DNA of 47,636 bases from Caulobacteraceae bacterium (GCA_027452265.1 DAIDGR010000057.1:1-47636); one strand, 5' to 3'. Counted from the stretch's first letter, positions 16,073-24,232 are shown. Notes: generated from the letters alone by a model not told the origin. A program made the numbers and translations.

Positions 16073-17125
16073 TCAGGCGGGATGAAACAGGCGGGCGAAG
16101 CGCGGCTTGGTCCGCGCGCGCCAGGCGCCCCGGTGCCAGGCGTCGGACACAATCAGGGGAACGACCGTCGTCGCCTCGGCGAACACCATCTGTTCAAAGG
16201 TCACGTCCACCTTGCCCCAAGAGCAGGCTTCCTTGAGGGTCGAGGAGGAACAGGCGCCGTCGCGCACATCGGCCACGGTGATCTGTACGGCGTATTTGTG
16301 CATCTCGGCCTCGAAGCCAAGAATCTCGGCGCAGACGACGGTATCCTGGGCGAAGTTCTTGGGCACGCCGCCGCCGACCATGAACAGGCCCGTGGTCCCG
16401 GCCTTGAGCTTGATGTCGGTCAGTTCGCGGAAGTCGGCCACCGAGTCGATGGAGACATAGGGCCGCCCGGCCTTGATCCGCTCCGCCTGATGCTTGACGA
16501 GCCCGAACCCGGCGGAGCTGTCGGTGAAGGCGGGGCAGAAGATCGGACAGCCCTCCTCGAACGCGGTCTGGATCAGGCTGGCCGGCTTCTTGGCGTGGCC
16601 GGCGGCGAGCCAGCGGCCGATCTCGTGGATGAATTCACGGGACGAATAGGGTCGAGGCTCAAGGGCGTCGGCGATCTCCTTGATGGCCATGTCGCAGGCC
16701 TGGAGCTCTTCCTCGTCGATATAGGTGTCATAGATGCGGTCGATATACAGCGCGCGCAGGTCGCGATCGTCGACGCTCCCCTTGGCCTGATAGTGGCGGA
16801 AGCCCAGGGCCTCGAAGAAGTCCATGTCGATGATCGAGGCGCCGGTGGCCACGACCACATCGGCGAGACCATGGCGCAGCATGTCGCGATAGACGTGCAT
16901 GCACCCGCCGGCGCTGGTGGACCCGGCAAGGGTCAACCAGACCGAGCAGGCCTTGTCCTCGAGCGCCATGGTCAGAATGTCCGCCGCCCGGGCCGTGTCG
17001 CGCGAGGTGAAGCTCATCTTGCGCATGGAATCGATCACCGGCCGCGCATCGAAGGCGGTGATGTCGACGTGCTCCACCGGCGCGGAGAGCAGTTCGGCCT
17101 TGGTGTTGGCGGCAGGCGCGGTCAT
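16073..17125 (-). CDS. Deoxyhypusine-synthase-like protein, probable homospermidine synthase
   Basis: 350 residues from ATG 17125. It shares the DHS fold and its NAD-site motifs (LTLAGSTSAGG, VVATGASIIDMDFFEALG) and the imine-forming lysine in CSWGKVD (Lys305). Bacteria lack the eIF5A substrate of true DHS; known bacterial homologues move an aminobutyl group from one putrescine (or spermidine) to another, making homospermidine, or use agmatine. The ornithine-type decarboxylase 122 bases upstream would supply putrescine, so homospermidine synthesis is the best inference. Co-directional, likely one transcription unit. Confidence 0.82.
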   Translation of the reverse strand: MTAPAANTKAELLSAPVEHVDITAFDARPVIDSMRKMSFTSRDTARAADILTMALEDKACSVWLTLAGSTSAGGCMHVYRDMLRHGLADVVVATGASIIDMDFFEALGFRHYQAKGSVDDRDLRALYIDRIYDTYIDEEELQACDMAIKEIADALEPRPYSSREFIHEIGRWLAAGHAKKPASLIQTAFEEGCPIFCPAFTDSSAGFGLVKHQAERIKAGRPYVSIDSVADFRELTDIKLKAGTTGLFMVGGGVPKNFAQDTVVCAEILGFEAEMHKYAVQITVADVRDGACSSSTLKEACSWGKVDVTFEQMVFAEATTVVPLIVSDAWHRGAWRARTKPRFARLFHPA

Positions 17126-17247
17126 GGGATCGGGCTCTCTTCTGACGAGCAAGGAACGATGGGCGAGGGTCGAGGCCCCCGCGCCGCTTAACGCAGATGT
17201 GCGACGTTTGGGACTCGTCGCCGGGGTCTCAACGGGCAGGGCGACCT

Positions 17248-18486
17248 CTAGCGCTTGCGGCGGCGCCGCCCCTTGGCGCGCGAGAAGCGCACGACATTGG
17301 CGTCCGGCCGCGCCGTGGGGATGGAGCGGGGCGCCAGGCCGTACATCGAGGCCATGGGGCCGTCTTCGACCTCCACTGTCTCCAATTCGCCAAAGCCGTT
17401 GAAGCGCGTGGCCATGGCGACGCCGTAGGCGCCCAGCATGCCGATCTCCACATGATCGCCCTGCCTCACATCATCGGGCAGGCGGAAAGGACCCGGCATG
17501 ACGTCGATGGAATCGCAGGTCGGGCCGTAAAGCTGGAACCCTCGCAGCGGCGCCTCCGAGGGGCCCTCGGCGCGCAGCAGCTTCACCGGGAAGGGCCACT
17601 TGGCGTGGGCCGCGTCGAACAGAGAGCCATAGGCGCCGTCATTGATATAGAGAGAGTCGCCGCGCCGCAGCTCGACCCGCGTCAGAAGCGAGGTGCTCTC
17701 GGCCACCAGGGCCCGGCCCGGCTCGCACCAGAGCTCGGTCGTTTCGTGCACCATCATCTCGGCGAAGCCGCGTTCGATGGCGCCGACATATTCGGCGAGG
17801 TCCGGAGGCGACATGCCCGGATAGACCGAGGGGAAACCGCCGCCCACATCCACCACATCGGCCAGCACGCCGGCCCGCACCAGGGCGCGGGACGCCTGGG
17901 CCATGGCCGCCTGATAGGCCGAAGGGCGCATGCACTGGCTGCCCACATGGAAGCTGACGCCCATCAGATCCTGGGTCGCGCGGCGGGCGGCGAGCAGCAG
18001 GGCCGGGGCGTCCATGGCCTGGACGCCGAACTTGCCGCTGAGCGCGTAGGCCGCTCCGCCGGCCTCCACGGCCAGGCGCACCATGAGGTTGAGATCGCGC
18101 GCGCCGCCGGTCGCGGCCAGGATCTTGGCGAGCTCATCCTCGCTATCCAGGGCAAAGGTGCGCACGCCGTGATCGAAATAGGCCCGGGCGATGGCCTCGG
18201 GGGCCTTGATCGGGTGCATGAAGGCCAGCTCGGCGTGCGGCGCCTGGGCGCGCACGGCCTCGATCTCGGGAATCGAGGCGACATCGAAGGCGCTCACCCC
18301 CTGGGCGAGAAGCTCACGGATGACCCACGGCGAAGGATTGGCCTTCACCGCATACAGGACCTTGCCTTGGAAAGCGGACTGGAGCCAGCGCGCGGCTACG
18401 GCCACCGCGCCCGGTCGCACCATGGCGACAGGACGTTCCGGCGACCGCTGACGGACCAGGTCCAGGGGCGAATGGTACGTGTGCAA
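17248..18486 (-). CDS. Type III PLP-dependent decarboxylase, probable ornithine decarboxylase
   Basis: 412 residues from TTG 18486, preceded by a GGGGG stretch; this start keeps the alphaproteobacterial ODC N-terminus MHTYHS. It has the PLP lysine in YAVKANP (near residue 48), FHVGSQ, the glycine-rich phosphate loop VDVGGGFPS, EPGRALVAE and the active-site cysteine in YGPTCDSIDV. The reaction is ornithine (or lysine) to putrescine (cadaverine) plus CO2. It ends in a very basic tail (GRRRRKR). Paired with the DHS-like gene downstream. Confidence 0.88.
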   Translation of the reverse strand: MHTYHSPLDLVRQRSPERPVAMVRPGAVAVAARWLQSAFQGKVLYAVKANPSPWVIRELLAQGVSAFDVASIPEIEAVRAQAPHAELAFMHPIKAPEAIARAYFDHGVRTFALDSEDELAKILAATGGARDLNLMVRLAVEAGGAAYALSGKFGVQAMDAPALLLAARRATQDLMGVSFHVGSQCMRPSAYQAAMAQASRALVRAGVLADVVDVGGGFPSVYPGMSPPDLAEYVGAIERGFAEMMVHETTELWCEPGRALVAESTSLLTRVELRRGDSLYINDGAYGSLFDAAHAKWPFPVKLLRAEGPSEAPLRGFQLYGPTCDSIDVMPGPFRLPDDVRQGDHVEIGMLGAYGVAMATRFNGFGELETVEVEDGPMASMYGLAPRSIPTARPDANVVRFSRAKGRRRRKR

Positions 18487-18568
18487 TTCACGTAACCCCC
18501 TGCAAGTTGTTGAACCCAGGCCGGCGTTAGCAGCGCTGACTAAGCAGAGGACTTCGGGTCCGCCGGAG
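18487..18568 (-). promoter_or_regulatory. Structured 5' leader of the decarboxylase gene
   Basis: If transcription starts from the promoter at 18575-18603, the mRNA has a leader of about 80 bases. It contains a near-perfect palindrome (plus-strand 18527-18543, arms TTAG/CTAA around CAGCGCTG) enclosed by a CCGGCG / CGCCGG stem. Alphaproteobacterial ornithine decarboxylase genes are known to carry the conserved speF RNA motif in this position; whether this leader belongs to it is not verified. Confidence 0.4.
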
Positions 18569-18574
18569 GGCGCG

Positions 18575-18603
18575 GAAATAGGGACGAAGGGCCCCTGTGT
18601 AAA
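18575..18603 (-). promoter_or_regulatory. Candidate housekeeping promoter of the decarboxylase gene
   Basis: On the minus strand TTTACAC (18603-18597), 14 bases, then CCTATTTC (18582-18575). This resembles the Caulobacter housekeeping pattern (TTGACGS, 10-14 bases, GCTANAWC) at 5 of 7 and 5 of 7 informative positions. Confidence 0.4.
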
Positions 18604-18798
18604 GCGGCAATTTCAAGCCGGGCTTCTGACTGTCCCGCATGAGGCTCATCCCAGCGCGGTGAAGGCCCGGTCCGCCGCCTGACGAACGTCTTTATCAACG
18701 GCCTTTGGCGAGCCCATCTGGCGGCGGCCTCGCGGGGCGCCCTAAATAGATCCAGTCGGCCCTCACCCTGGCCTTGAAGATGAGGAGCGCCCGATTCC
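18604..18798 (+). promoter_or_regulatory. Upstream region of the phnC-like gene
   Basis: Divergent upstream DNA with no gene. CCTAAATA at 18741-18748 is a fair -10 candidate for the transporter operon, about 50 bases before the ATG, and GAGGAG near 18783 is its ribosome site. No convincing Pho box was found here. Confidence 0.3.
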
Positions 18799-19587
18799 AT
18801 GACGCCGACGCCCCAGGAGCCCAACGCCTTGGTTGTCGAGGGGCTCAGCCACAGCTTCGGGGGCGTGAGGGTGTTGCGCCGGATCAGCTTTGCCGTGCGC
18901 CAGGGTGAAATGGTTGCCCTGATCGGCCCTTCCGGCGCCGGCAAGTCCACCCTGCTGCGTCTGCTGGCCGGACTGATCCCCGCCGACTTAGGAACGGTGA
19001 GCGTCCTTGGCGAGGATGTGCAGCGCGAGGGCCGGCTCGCGCCCCGCTCCGGCGCGGTCCGTGCGCGGACCGGTCTGATCTTCCAGAAGCCCAACCTCGT
19101 GGGCCGGCTCGACCTGTTCACCAATGTCGCTCTGGGCGGGGTGCAGGCCCTGGCCCCCTGGCGCAGTCTGACTGGGACCTGGCCCAGAGGCCTGCGGGCC
19201 GCCGTGCTCGACGCCCTGGCCCGGACGGGGCTCGCGGACAAGGCGGGGCGGCGCGCCAGCCTGCTGTCCGGCGGCGAGCAACAGCGGGGCGCCTTGGCCC
19301 GTCTTCTGGTGCAGCGGGCCAGACTGGTCCTCGCCGATGAGCCGGTGGCGGCCCTGGATCCTGTGGCGGCGCATCGCGTCATGGAGACCCTGACCGCGCT
19401 CAATCGTCAGGACGGCCTGACGGTGGTCGTCTCCCTGCATCAGATTTCCCAGGCCCGGCGTCATTGTCCGCGCGTGATCGCACTCAGCGACGGGCAAATC
19501 GCCTATGATGGGCCGACAGAGGGGCTCGACATGGGGCGACTGGCGCAGATCTACGGTCCGGACATCGAGGCGGCGGTGATCGCATGA
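18799..19587 (+). CDS. phnC: Phosphonate/phosphate-type ABC importer, ATP-binding protein
   Basis: 262 residues from ATG 18799. Complete ABC ATPase: Walker A GPSGAGKST (residues about 41-49), signature LSGGEQQRGALARLL, Walker B LVLADEPVAALDP and the switch His in SLHQI. It follows the PhnC pattern (long loop IFQKPNLVGRLDLFTNV). It powers import through the permease encoded two genes downstream. Its stop overlaps the next start (ATGA), so the genes are translationally coupled. Confidence 0.88.
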   Translation: MTPTPQEPNALVVEGLSHSFGGVRVLRRISFAVRQGEMVALIGPSGAGKSTLLRLLAGLIPADLGTVSVLGEDVQREGRLAPRSGAVRARTGLIFQKPNLVGRLDLFTNVALGGVQALAPWRSLTGTWPRGLRAAVLDALARTGLADKAGRRASLLSGGEQQRGALARLLVQRARLVLADEPVAALDPVAAHRVMETLTALNRQDGLTVVVSLHQISQARRHCPRVIALSDGQIAYDGPTEGLDMGRLAQIYGPDIEAAVIA

Positions 19588-20630
19588 GGATAAGGACAGG
19601 CCGTGTGAAGGCCGGGACCCTCGCGGCCCGGGCCCTGGCGGGTCTTTTGGCTCTGGTCCTGGCCGCCTGCGGGCCTCGCCCCCAGGACACCTCCGGGCCC
19701 CAGCCGGGCGTGGTCCGGTTCTCGATCCTCTCCACTGGATCGAGCCAGGCCATGAGCCAGTACTGGACCCCGATCCTGGCTGATATGGCCAAGGAGACCG
19801 GTCTCAAGATCGTGCCCTATTACGCCTCCAACTACACGCTTCTGGTGGAGGCGCTGCGCTTCAAGAAGACCGACGCCGGCTGGTTCTCCAACGAGTCGGG
19901 ACTGGAGGCGGTGCAGCGTGGCGGCGGCGAGGTCTTCGCCCGCAGCGTCGGGGTGGGCGGGGTCGATGGGTACGCGTCGGTGATTCTCACCCGGGCCGAC
20001 AGCCCGATCACCCTTGAGCGTCTGCTGCGCTGCGATCATCGCCTGACCTTCGGCCTCGGTGATGCGCTGTCGACCTCCGGCACCTTGGCGCCCATGACCT
20101 ACCTGTTCGCGCCCCGGGGCATCGACCCGCGCGCCTGCTTCCGTCAGGTGCGCAGCGCCAGCCACATGGCCAATCTCTTCGCCGTCGCGCACGGCAAGCT
20201 CGACGCCGCGACCAACAACACCATTTCCCTCAAGCTGGCGGCGGAGTCCGGCAAGCCGGAGGCCAAGGCGGTGAAGGTGATCTGGACCTCGCCGCTGCTG
20301 CCAGCCGATCCGATCATCTGGCGTCGGGACCTCGATCCCGACGTGAAGGAAAAGCTGCGCCGCTTCTTTCTCACCTATGGCCAGGGCTCGTCGCCCGAGG
20401 CGGCGCGGCAGAGGGCCTATCTGGCCCTGGTCAATGTGGGCGGCTTCCGCGCGGCCGATGACAGCCACCTCCTGCCGGTCCGGGAAATGGAGGCCGCCGA
20501 GGCCTGGCTGGAGGCCAAGGAGCACGGAGACCCGGCGCGCATCGCCGCCGCCAGGACGGCGCTCGACGCGATCCGGGCCCAGCGCGAGGCGCTTGAGGCG
20601 CGCACGCGCGCTCCCGCCGCGGCGCAGTAA
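19584..20630 (+). CDS. phnD: PhnD-like substrate-binding lipoprotein
   Basis: 348 residues. A lipoprotein signal ends at LVLAAC (Cys29), anchoring it in the periplasm. The PhnD/phosphonate-binding fold is suggested by the motifs FSILSTGSS...QYWTPILADMAKETG, YYASNYTLLVEALRFKKTDAGWF and GDALSTSGTLAPMTYLF, where Ser/Thr-rich loops cradle the phosphonate or phosphate oxyanion. The ligand may be phosphonate, phosphite or phosphate; sequence alone does not decide. Confidence 0.85.
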   Translation: MRIRTGRVKAGTLAARALAGLLALVLAACGPRPQDTSGPQPGVVRFSILSTGSSQAMSQYWTPILADMAKETGLKIVPYYASNYTLLVEALRFKKTDAGWFSNESGLEAVQRGGGEVFARSVGVGGVDGYASVILTRADSPITLERLLRCDHRLTFGLGDALSTSGTLAPMTYLFAPRGIDPRACFRQVRSASHMANLFAVAHGKLDAATNNTISLKLAAESGKPEAKAVKVIWTSPLLPADPIIWRRDLDPDVKEKLRRFFLTYGQGSSPEAARQRAYLALVNVGGFRAADDSHLLPVREMEAAEAWLEAKEHGDPARIAAARTALDAIRAQREALEARTRAPAAAQ

Positions 20631-20642
20631 CCGCGCGCCCTG

Positions 20643-21431
20643 ATGCCCGCCGCCGCCGCGCCGCTCCGCACCGCTGGGCGCCGCGCCCTCGACCTTCTGG
20701 TCTGGGGGGGCCTGGCCCTGGTCCTGATCGTCGGGTTCCGCGGGGCCGAGATCTGGCGGGTCGGGGACCTGGCGTCGGGCGCCAGGAACATGGCCACCCT
20801 GGGCGCCGAGTTTGTCCGGCCGGACTTCTCCGACCTGGGTCTCTATCTCGGCCAGATGGTCCTGACCTTGGAAATGGCCCTTTGGGGGTCGGTTCTGGCC
20901 CTCATCCTCGCCGTGCCCCTGGGATTGGCTGGCGCGCGCAATCTGGCCCCCGCCTGGCTGCAGCAGCCCGCGCGAAGGCTGCTCGACGTCCTGCGCTCGG
21001 TGCCCGACCTTGTGGCCGGGGCCCTGTTCGTGGCCGCTATCGGCCTTGGGCCCCTGGCGGGCGTTCTGGCCCTGGCCCTGAACACGGGCGGCGTGCTGGG
21101 CAAGCTCTTCGCCGAGGCCGTGGAAGCCGTGGACCCCGGGCCCGTCGAGGGCCTGCGCGCCACCGGCGCGGCGCCCCTGCTGGTGGCCCTGTGGGCCGTG
21201 ATCCCGCAGGTGGCCCCGCTCTGGGTGAGTTACTTCCTCTACCGCTTCGAATCGAACGCCAGGTCGGCCACGGTGCTCAGCCTGATCGGCGCCGGGGGCA
21301 TCGGCCAGCCCCTGTTCGACGCCATCAACGCCTTCGCCTTCGATAAGGCGAGCGCCATCGTCATCGTGATCCTCGCGGCGGTCACGGGGGTCGATCTGGC
21401 CTCGCAGTGGATCCGCGCGCGCCTGATCTGA
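20643..21431 (+). CDS. phnE: PhnE-type ABC importer permease
   Basis: 262 residues starting 12 bases after phnD. About six hydrophobic segments and the ATPase-contact loop EAVEAVDPGPVEGLRATGA (in part), the hallmark of PhnE permeases. It forms the inner-membrane channel for the PhnC/PhnD system. No C-P lyase, phosphonatase or phosphite dehydrogenase gene follows; the gene ends facing folE. Confidence 0.88.
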   Translation: MPAAAAPLRTAGRRALDLLVWGGLALVLIVGFRGAEIWRVGDLASGARNMATLGAEFVRPDFSDLGLYLGQMVLTLEMALWGSVLALILAVPLGLAGARNLAPAWLQQPARRLLDVLRSVPDLVAGALFVAAIGLGPLAGVLALALNTGGVLGKLFAEAVEAVDPGPVEGLRATGAAPLLVALWAVIPQVAPLWVSYFLYRFESNARSATVLSLIGAGGIGQPLFDAINAFAFDKASAIVIVILAAVTGVDLASQWIRARLI

Positions 21432-21447
21432 GGCGGCGGGGAGAGGC

Positions 21448-22134
21448 CTATTTGTTCATCGCCAGGCGCAGGAACTCGGTGCGGGTGCGGGCGTCGTCCC
21501 GGATCACGCCGGTCAGGCAGCTCGTCATCAGACGCGAGCCGGGGGTGTTCACCCCGCGCAGGGTCATGCAGCTATGCTCGGCCTCGATGACCACGCCCAC
21601 GCCCTTGGGTTCGAGGATCCGGTCGATCGCGCCGGCGATCTCGGCCGTCAGCTTCTCCTGAATCTGCAGGCGCCGGGCGAAGCCCTGCACCACCCGGGCC
21701 AGCTTGGAGATGCCCACCACGCGGTTGGTCGGCAGGTAGCCCACATGGGCCATGCCCACCACCGGCAGCATGTGATGCTCGCAGAAGCTGATCACCGGGA
21801 TTTCGCGCAGCAGGACCAGCTCGTCATAGCCGCCGACCTCGGAGAAGGTGCGGGCCAGATAGTCGTGCGGATCGGCCGCATAGCCGGCGAACAGCTCACG
21901 ATAGGACCTCGCCACCCGCGCGGGCGTGTCACGCAGGCCCTCGCGCTCCGGGTCGTCGCCGGCCCAGCGGATCAGGGTGCGGATGGCGGCCTCGGCCTCG
22001 GCCTGCGACACCGTCGCGGAATCCGACCCGGACGCCGGCGTGTGGGCGTCGCCCGGGGTGAAGGGTGCATTGGACAGGGGGCAGTCTCCTGTGGACAAGA
22101 CGGGCGCGGCCGATGACTTGGCCTGCTCCGCCAC
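21448..22134 (-). CDS. folE: GTP cyclohydrolase I
   Basis: 228 residues as drawn from GTG 22134. It converts GTP to 7,8-dihydroneopterin triphosphate, the first step to folate. Zinc ligands Cys118, His121 (SFCEHHMLP) and Cys189 (EHSCMTLRG) keep the spacing of the E. coli enzyme; QEKLTAEIA and [12 protein letters not shown] match the family. The start is uncertain: the first 40 residues are not conserved-looking, there is no in-frame ATG before the core, and no clear ribosome site precedes the GTG; a TTG about 12 codons in is an alternative. Divergent from gapR. Confidence 0.92.
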   Translation of the reverse strand: MAEQAKSSAAPVLSTGDCPLSNAPFTPGDAHTPASGSDSATVSQAEAEAAIRTLIRWAGDDPEREGLRDTPARVARSYRELFAGYAADPHDYLARTFSEVGGYDELVLLREIPVISFCEHHMLPVVGMAHVGYLPTNRVVGISKLARVVQGFARRLQIQEKLTAEIAGAIDRILEPKGVGVVIEAEHSCMTLRGVNTPGSRLMTSCLTGVIRDDARTRTEFLRLAMNK

Positions 22135-22144
22135 TTAAGAGCGC

Positions 22145-22149
22145 GAGTC
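22145..22149. promoter_or_regulatory. GANTC (CcrM methylation) site between folE and gapR
   Basis: GAGTC lies 28 bases upstream of the gapR ATG in the 43-base divergent gap. GANTC is the cell-cycle-controlled CcrM target in Caulobacterales, so methylation could affect either promoter. A single site can occur by chance. Confidence 0.35.
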
Positions 22150-22177
22150 CCCGGTTTCAATTCATAAGGATACGATC

Positions 22178-22447
22178 ATGGCCGATGGCGCGGTGAGCGA
22201 GGCGGGCGGCCCCTCTACCCTGGCCCAGGGCCGTCTGCGCAGTCTGGTCGAGCGGATCGAGCGCCTGGAGGGCGACAAGGCCGCGATCATGACCGACCTC
22301 AAGGAGGTGTTCGCCGAGGCCAAGGCGGACGGCTTTGACGTGAAGATTCTGCGCAAGGTGATCCGGCTGCGGAAGCAGGATACGGCCAAGCGCCAGGAGG
22401 AGGAGGCTCTGCTCGACCTCTATATCTCGGCCATCGGCGGCCTCTGA
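22178..22447 (+). CDS. gapR: GapR, DUF2312 nucleoid-associated protein
   Basis: 89 residues, the same length as Caulobacter GapR, from ATG 22178 with AAGGA upstream. After a short variable start (residues 1-16) it follows the family closely: AQGRLRSLVERIERLEGDK, EVFAEAKADGFDVKILRKV, RLRKQD.AKRQEEEALLDLYI (in parts). GapR is a coiled-coil tetramer that clamps AT-rich, overtwisted DNA ahead of moving polymerases, stimulates topoisomerases and is essential or important for replication in Caulobacter. Confidence 0.93.
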   Translation: MADGAVSEAGGPSTLAQGRLRSLVERIERLEGDKAAIMTDLKEVFAEAKADGFDVKILRKVIRLRKQDTAKRQEEEALLDLYISAIGGL

Positions 22448-22555
22448 TTGAAGGGCGGCGCCCGCGGACGTCCGATCAGCCCTGGCGCGGGGCGATCCCC
22501 GACCCTATCTCGGCGCTCTCATTGACGCCCGCCGCGACGGCGGATGTGGAGACCC

Positions 22556-23923
22556 ATGGCGCCTGAAAAGAGACCCGGTCGGGATCCCGAGCGCGACCGC
22601 CTGAGCCGGCGCCTGACCCGATTCGCCCAGGTCGGGGCGGGTCTGTCGGGCGCGGCGGCCAGCATGGGCGTCAATGCTCTGGTGGCCGGGCCCGACGCCC
22701 AGGTGCGCAACGCCAGGGTCGCGCGCGAGGCGCTCGGCCGGTTGAAGGGCCCGCTGATGAAGGTGGCCCAGATCATGGCCACCATTCCCGACCTCCTGCC
22801 GCCCGAATTCGCGGCCGAGTTCGCCAAACTCCAGGCTCATGCCCCGGCCATGGGGCCGGCCTTTGTGCGTCGCCGCATGGCCGCCGAGCTCGGCCCAGAG
22901 TGGCGGGAGCGCTTCGCGGAGTTCGACCTTGGCCCGGCCCATGCGGCCTCGCTCGGTCAGGTGCATCGCGCCCGGGACCTGAAGGGCGCCGCTCTGGCGG
23001 TGAAGCTGCAATATCCGGATATGCAAAGCGCCGTGGAGAGCGACCTGACGCAGCTTCGCGCCTTGCTGGGAATGGGCCGTGGCCTTCTGACCGGCATCGA
23101 TGCGCGCGAGGCCGTGGAGGAGATCGCCGCTCGCCTGCGCGAGGAGCTGGACTACGGCCGCGAGGCCCGCGCCATGGCTCTGTTCGGCGCCTTTTTCGAA
23201 GGGCGGGACGACATCGTCGCCCCGCGCCCGCGCCCGGACCTCTCCACCGGGCGGCTGATCAGCATGGACTGGCTCGACGGGGAGGGGCTTCTCGCCTTGA
23301 AGGCGGCCGATCAGGCGAGCCGCGACCGCGCCGCCCGCCTTCTGTTCGAGGCCTGGTGGTCGCCGCTCACCCATCTGGGCGTGATCCATGGCGACCCGCA
23401 TCTGGGCAATTACAGCTTTGCCGCTGGCGCGAGCCGGATCCACATGCTCGACTTCGGCTGTGTGCGGATCTTCCCTCCGGCCTTTGTCGGCGGCGTCGTG
23501 CGGCTCTTTCACGCCATCTCCGCCGGGGATCGCGAGGCCGAGGCGGAGGCCTATCGCGCCTGGGGCTTCACCGCCCTGACCAAGGACCTGGTGGAGGTGC
23601 TCGGCCTTTGGGCGCGGTTCATCTATGGCCCGCTGCTCGATGATCGCGTGCGCACCGTGGCCGACGGCGTGGCGCCCGGGGAATATGGCCGGCGTGAGGC
23701 GTTCGCCGTGAAGCAGGCCCTGGAGACCAAGGGGCCGGTCACCATTCCGCGCGAATTTGTGTTCATGGATCGCGCCGCCATTGGCCTGGGCGCGGCCTTT
23801 CTGCACCTGGGCGCCCGACACAACTGGCGGGCCCTGTTCGAGGCCTCGCTGGACGGCTTCGCTGAAGAGAGCCTCGCCGCGCGCCAGGCCGAAGCCCTGG
23901 CGGCGGTTGGATTGCAAGGCTGA
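22556..23923 (+). CDS. ABC1/UbiB (AarF)-family atypical kinase-like protein
   Basis: 455 residues from ATG 22556, with GGAG 5 bases upstream; an ATG at 22544 lacks a spaced ribosome site. The N-terminal inhibitory motif reads LKGPLMKVAQIM where most UbiB proteins have KxGQ. Then come the Ala-rich loop AASLGQVHRA, the lysine VKLQYPDM, the ExD-like helix EEIAARLREELDYGREA, HGDPHLGNY (catalytic loop) and LDFGCVR (metal Asp). The family supports ubiquinone biosynthesis or lipid transport and shows ATPase rather than protein-kinase activity. Confidence 0.87.
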   Translation: MAPEKRPGRDPERDRLSRRLTRFAQVGAGLSGAAASMGVNALVAGPDAQVRNARVAREALGRLKGPLMKVAQIMATIPDLLPPEFAAEFAKLQAHAPAMGPAFVRRRMAAELGPEWRERFAEFDLGPAHAASLGQVHRARDLKGAALAVKLQYPDMQSAVESDLTQLRALLGMGRGLLTGIDAREAVEEIAARLREELDYGREARAMALFGAFFEGRDDIVAPRPRPDLSTGRLISMDWLDGEGLLALKAADQASRDRAARLLFEAWWSPLTHLGVIHGDPHLGNYSFAAGASRIHMLDFGCVRIFPPAFVGGVVRLFHAISAGDREAEAEAYRAWGFTALTKDLVEVLGLWARFIYGPLLDDRVRTVADGVAPGEYGRREAFAVKQALETKGPVTIPREFVFMDRAAIGLGAAFLHLGARHNWRALFEASLDGFAEESLAARQAEALAAVGLQG

Positions 23924-23952
23924 CGCACGCCCCGCGCGACGGAGGCGCGGAC

Positions 23953-24009
23953 ATGTCACGTTTGAAACAGCATAGCGCGCGGCGCGTCACGGAGATGCGC
24001 CGTCGTTAG
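23953..24009 (+). CDS. Possible 18-residue basic peptide
   Basis: ATG 23953 follows GGAGG at a 7-base spacing and opens an 18-codon frame ending TAG 24007-24009. The peptide contains six Arg and one Lys (ends EMRRR). It lies between the ABC1 gene and a small membrane-protein gene whose ATG is 16 bases after the stop. It could be a leader peptide or chance. Confidence 0.25.
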   Translation: MSRLKQHSARRVTEMRRR

Positions 24010-24025
24010 GGGCTGTTGGACGGGC

Positions 24026-24232
24026 ATGGCGACTTTGACGGGATGGGGCGTGGCGCTGGAGGCGGTCGCGACGGTGATTCTGCCCATCCTCGCCATTGGC
24101 TTGGTCGGGATCAGTCTCTGGATGTCCGGGATCTTCGTCGCCTCCCGGGGGCCGCGCGCGGGCTGGCTCGCCCTCGCCCTGGGCTGCCTTGTCCTGGCCG
24201 CGGCGCTCGTCGGACGCCGGCTGGTGGCCTGA
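24026..24232 (+). CDS. Small two-helix membrane protein, hypothetical
   Basis: 68 residues from ATG 24026. Two hydrophobic segments (residues about 8-36 and 46-62) joined by a basic loop (SRGPRAG), ending in RRLVA. No family recognised. The reading frame avoids the composition of a shadow ORF and no other gene occupies this stretch, but the ribosome site (GGAC) is weak. Confidence 0.5.
   Translation: MATLTGWGVALEAVATVILPILAIGLVGISLWMSGIFVASRGPRAGWLALALGCLVLAAALVGRRLVA

Noticed and set aside
15335-17191. 618-codon plus-strand frame opposite the phosphatase and DHS-like genes
   Set aside because: It is a GC-driven shadow without recognisable domains, while the minus strand holds clear families.
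18601-18720. Pho box upstream of the phnC-like gene
   Set aside because: Candidate heptamers such as CTGACGA and CTTTATC match too few positions.
22505-23959. 484-codon minus-strand frame opposite the ABC1 gene
   Set aside because: Antisense shadow; the plus strand carries all ABC1 motifs.
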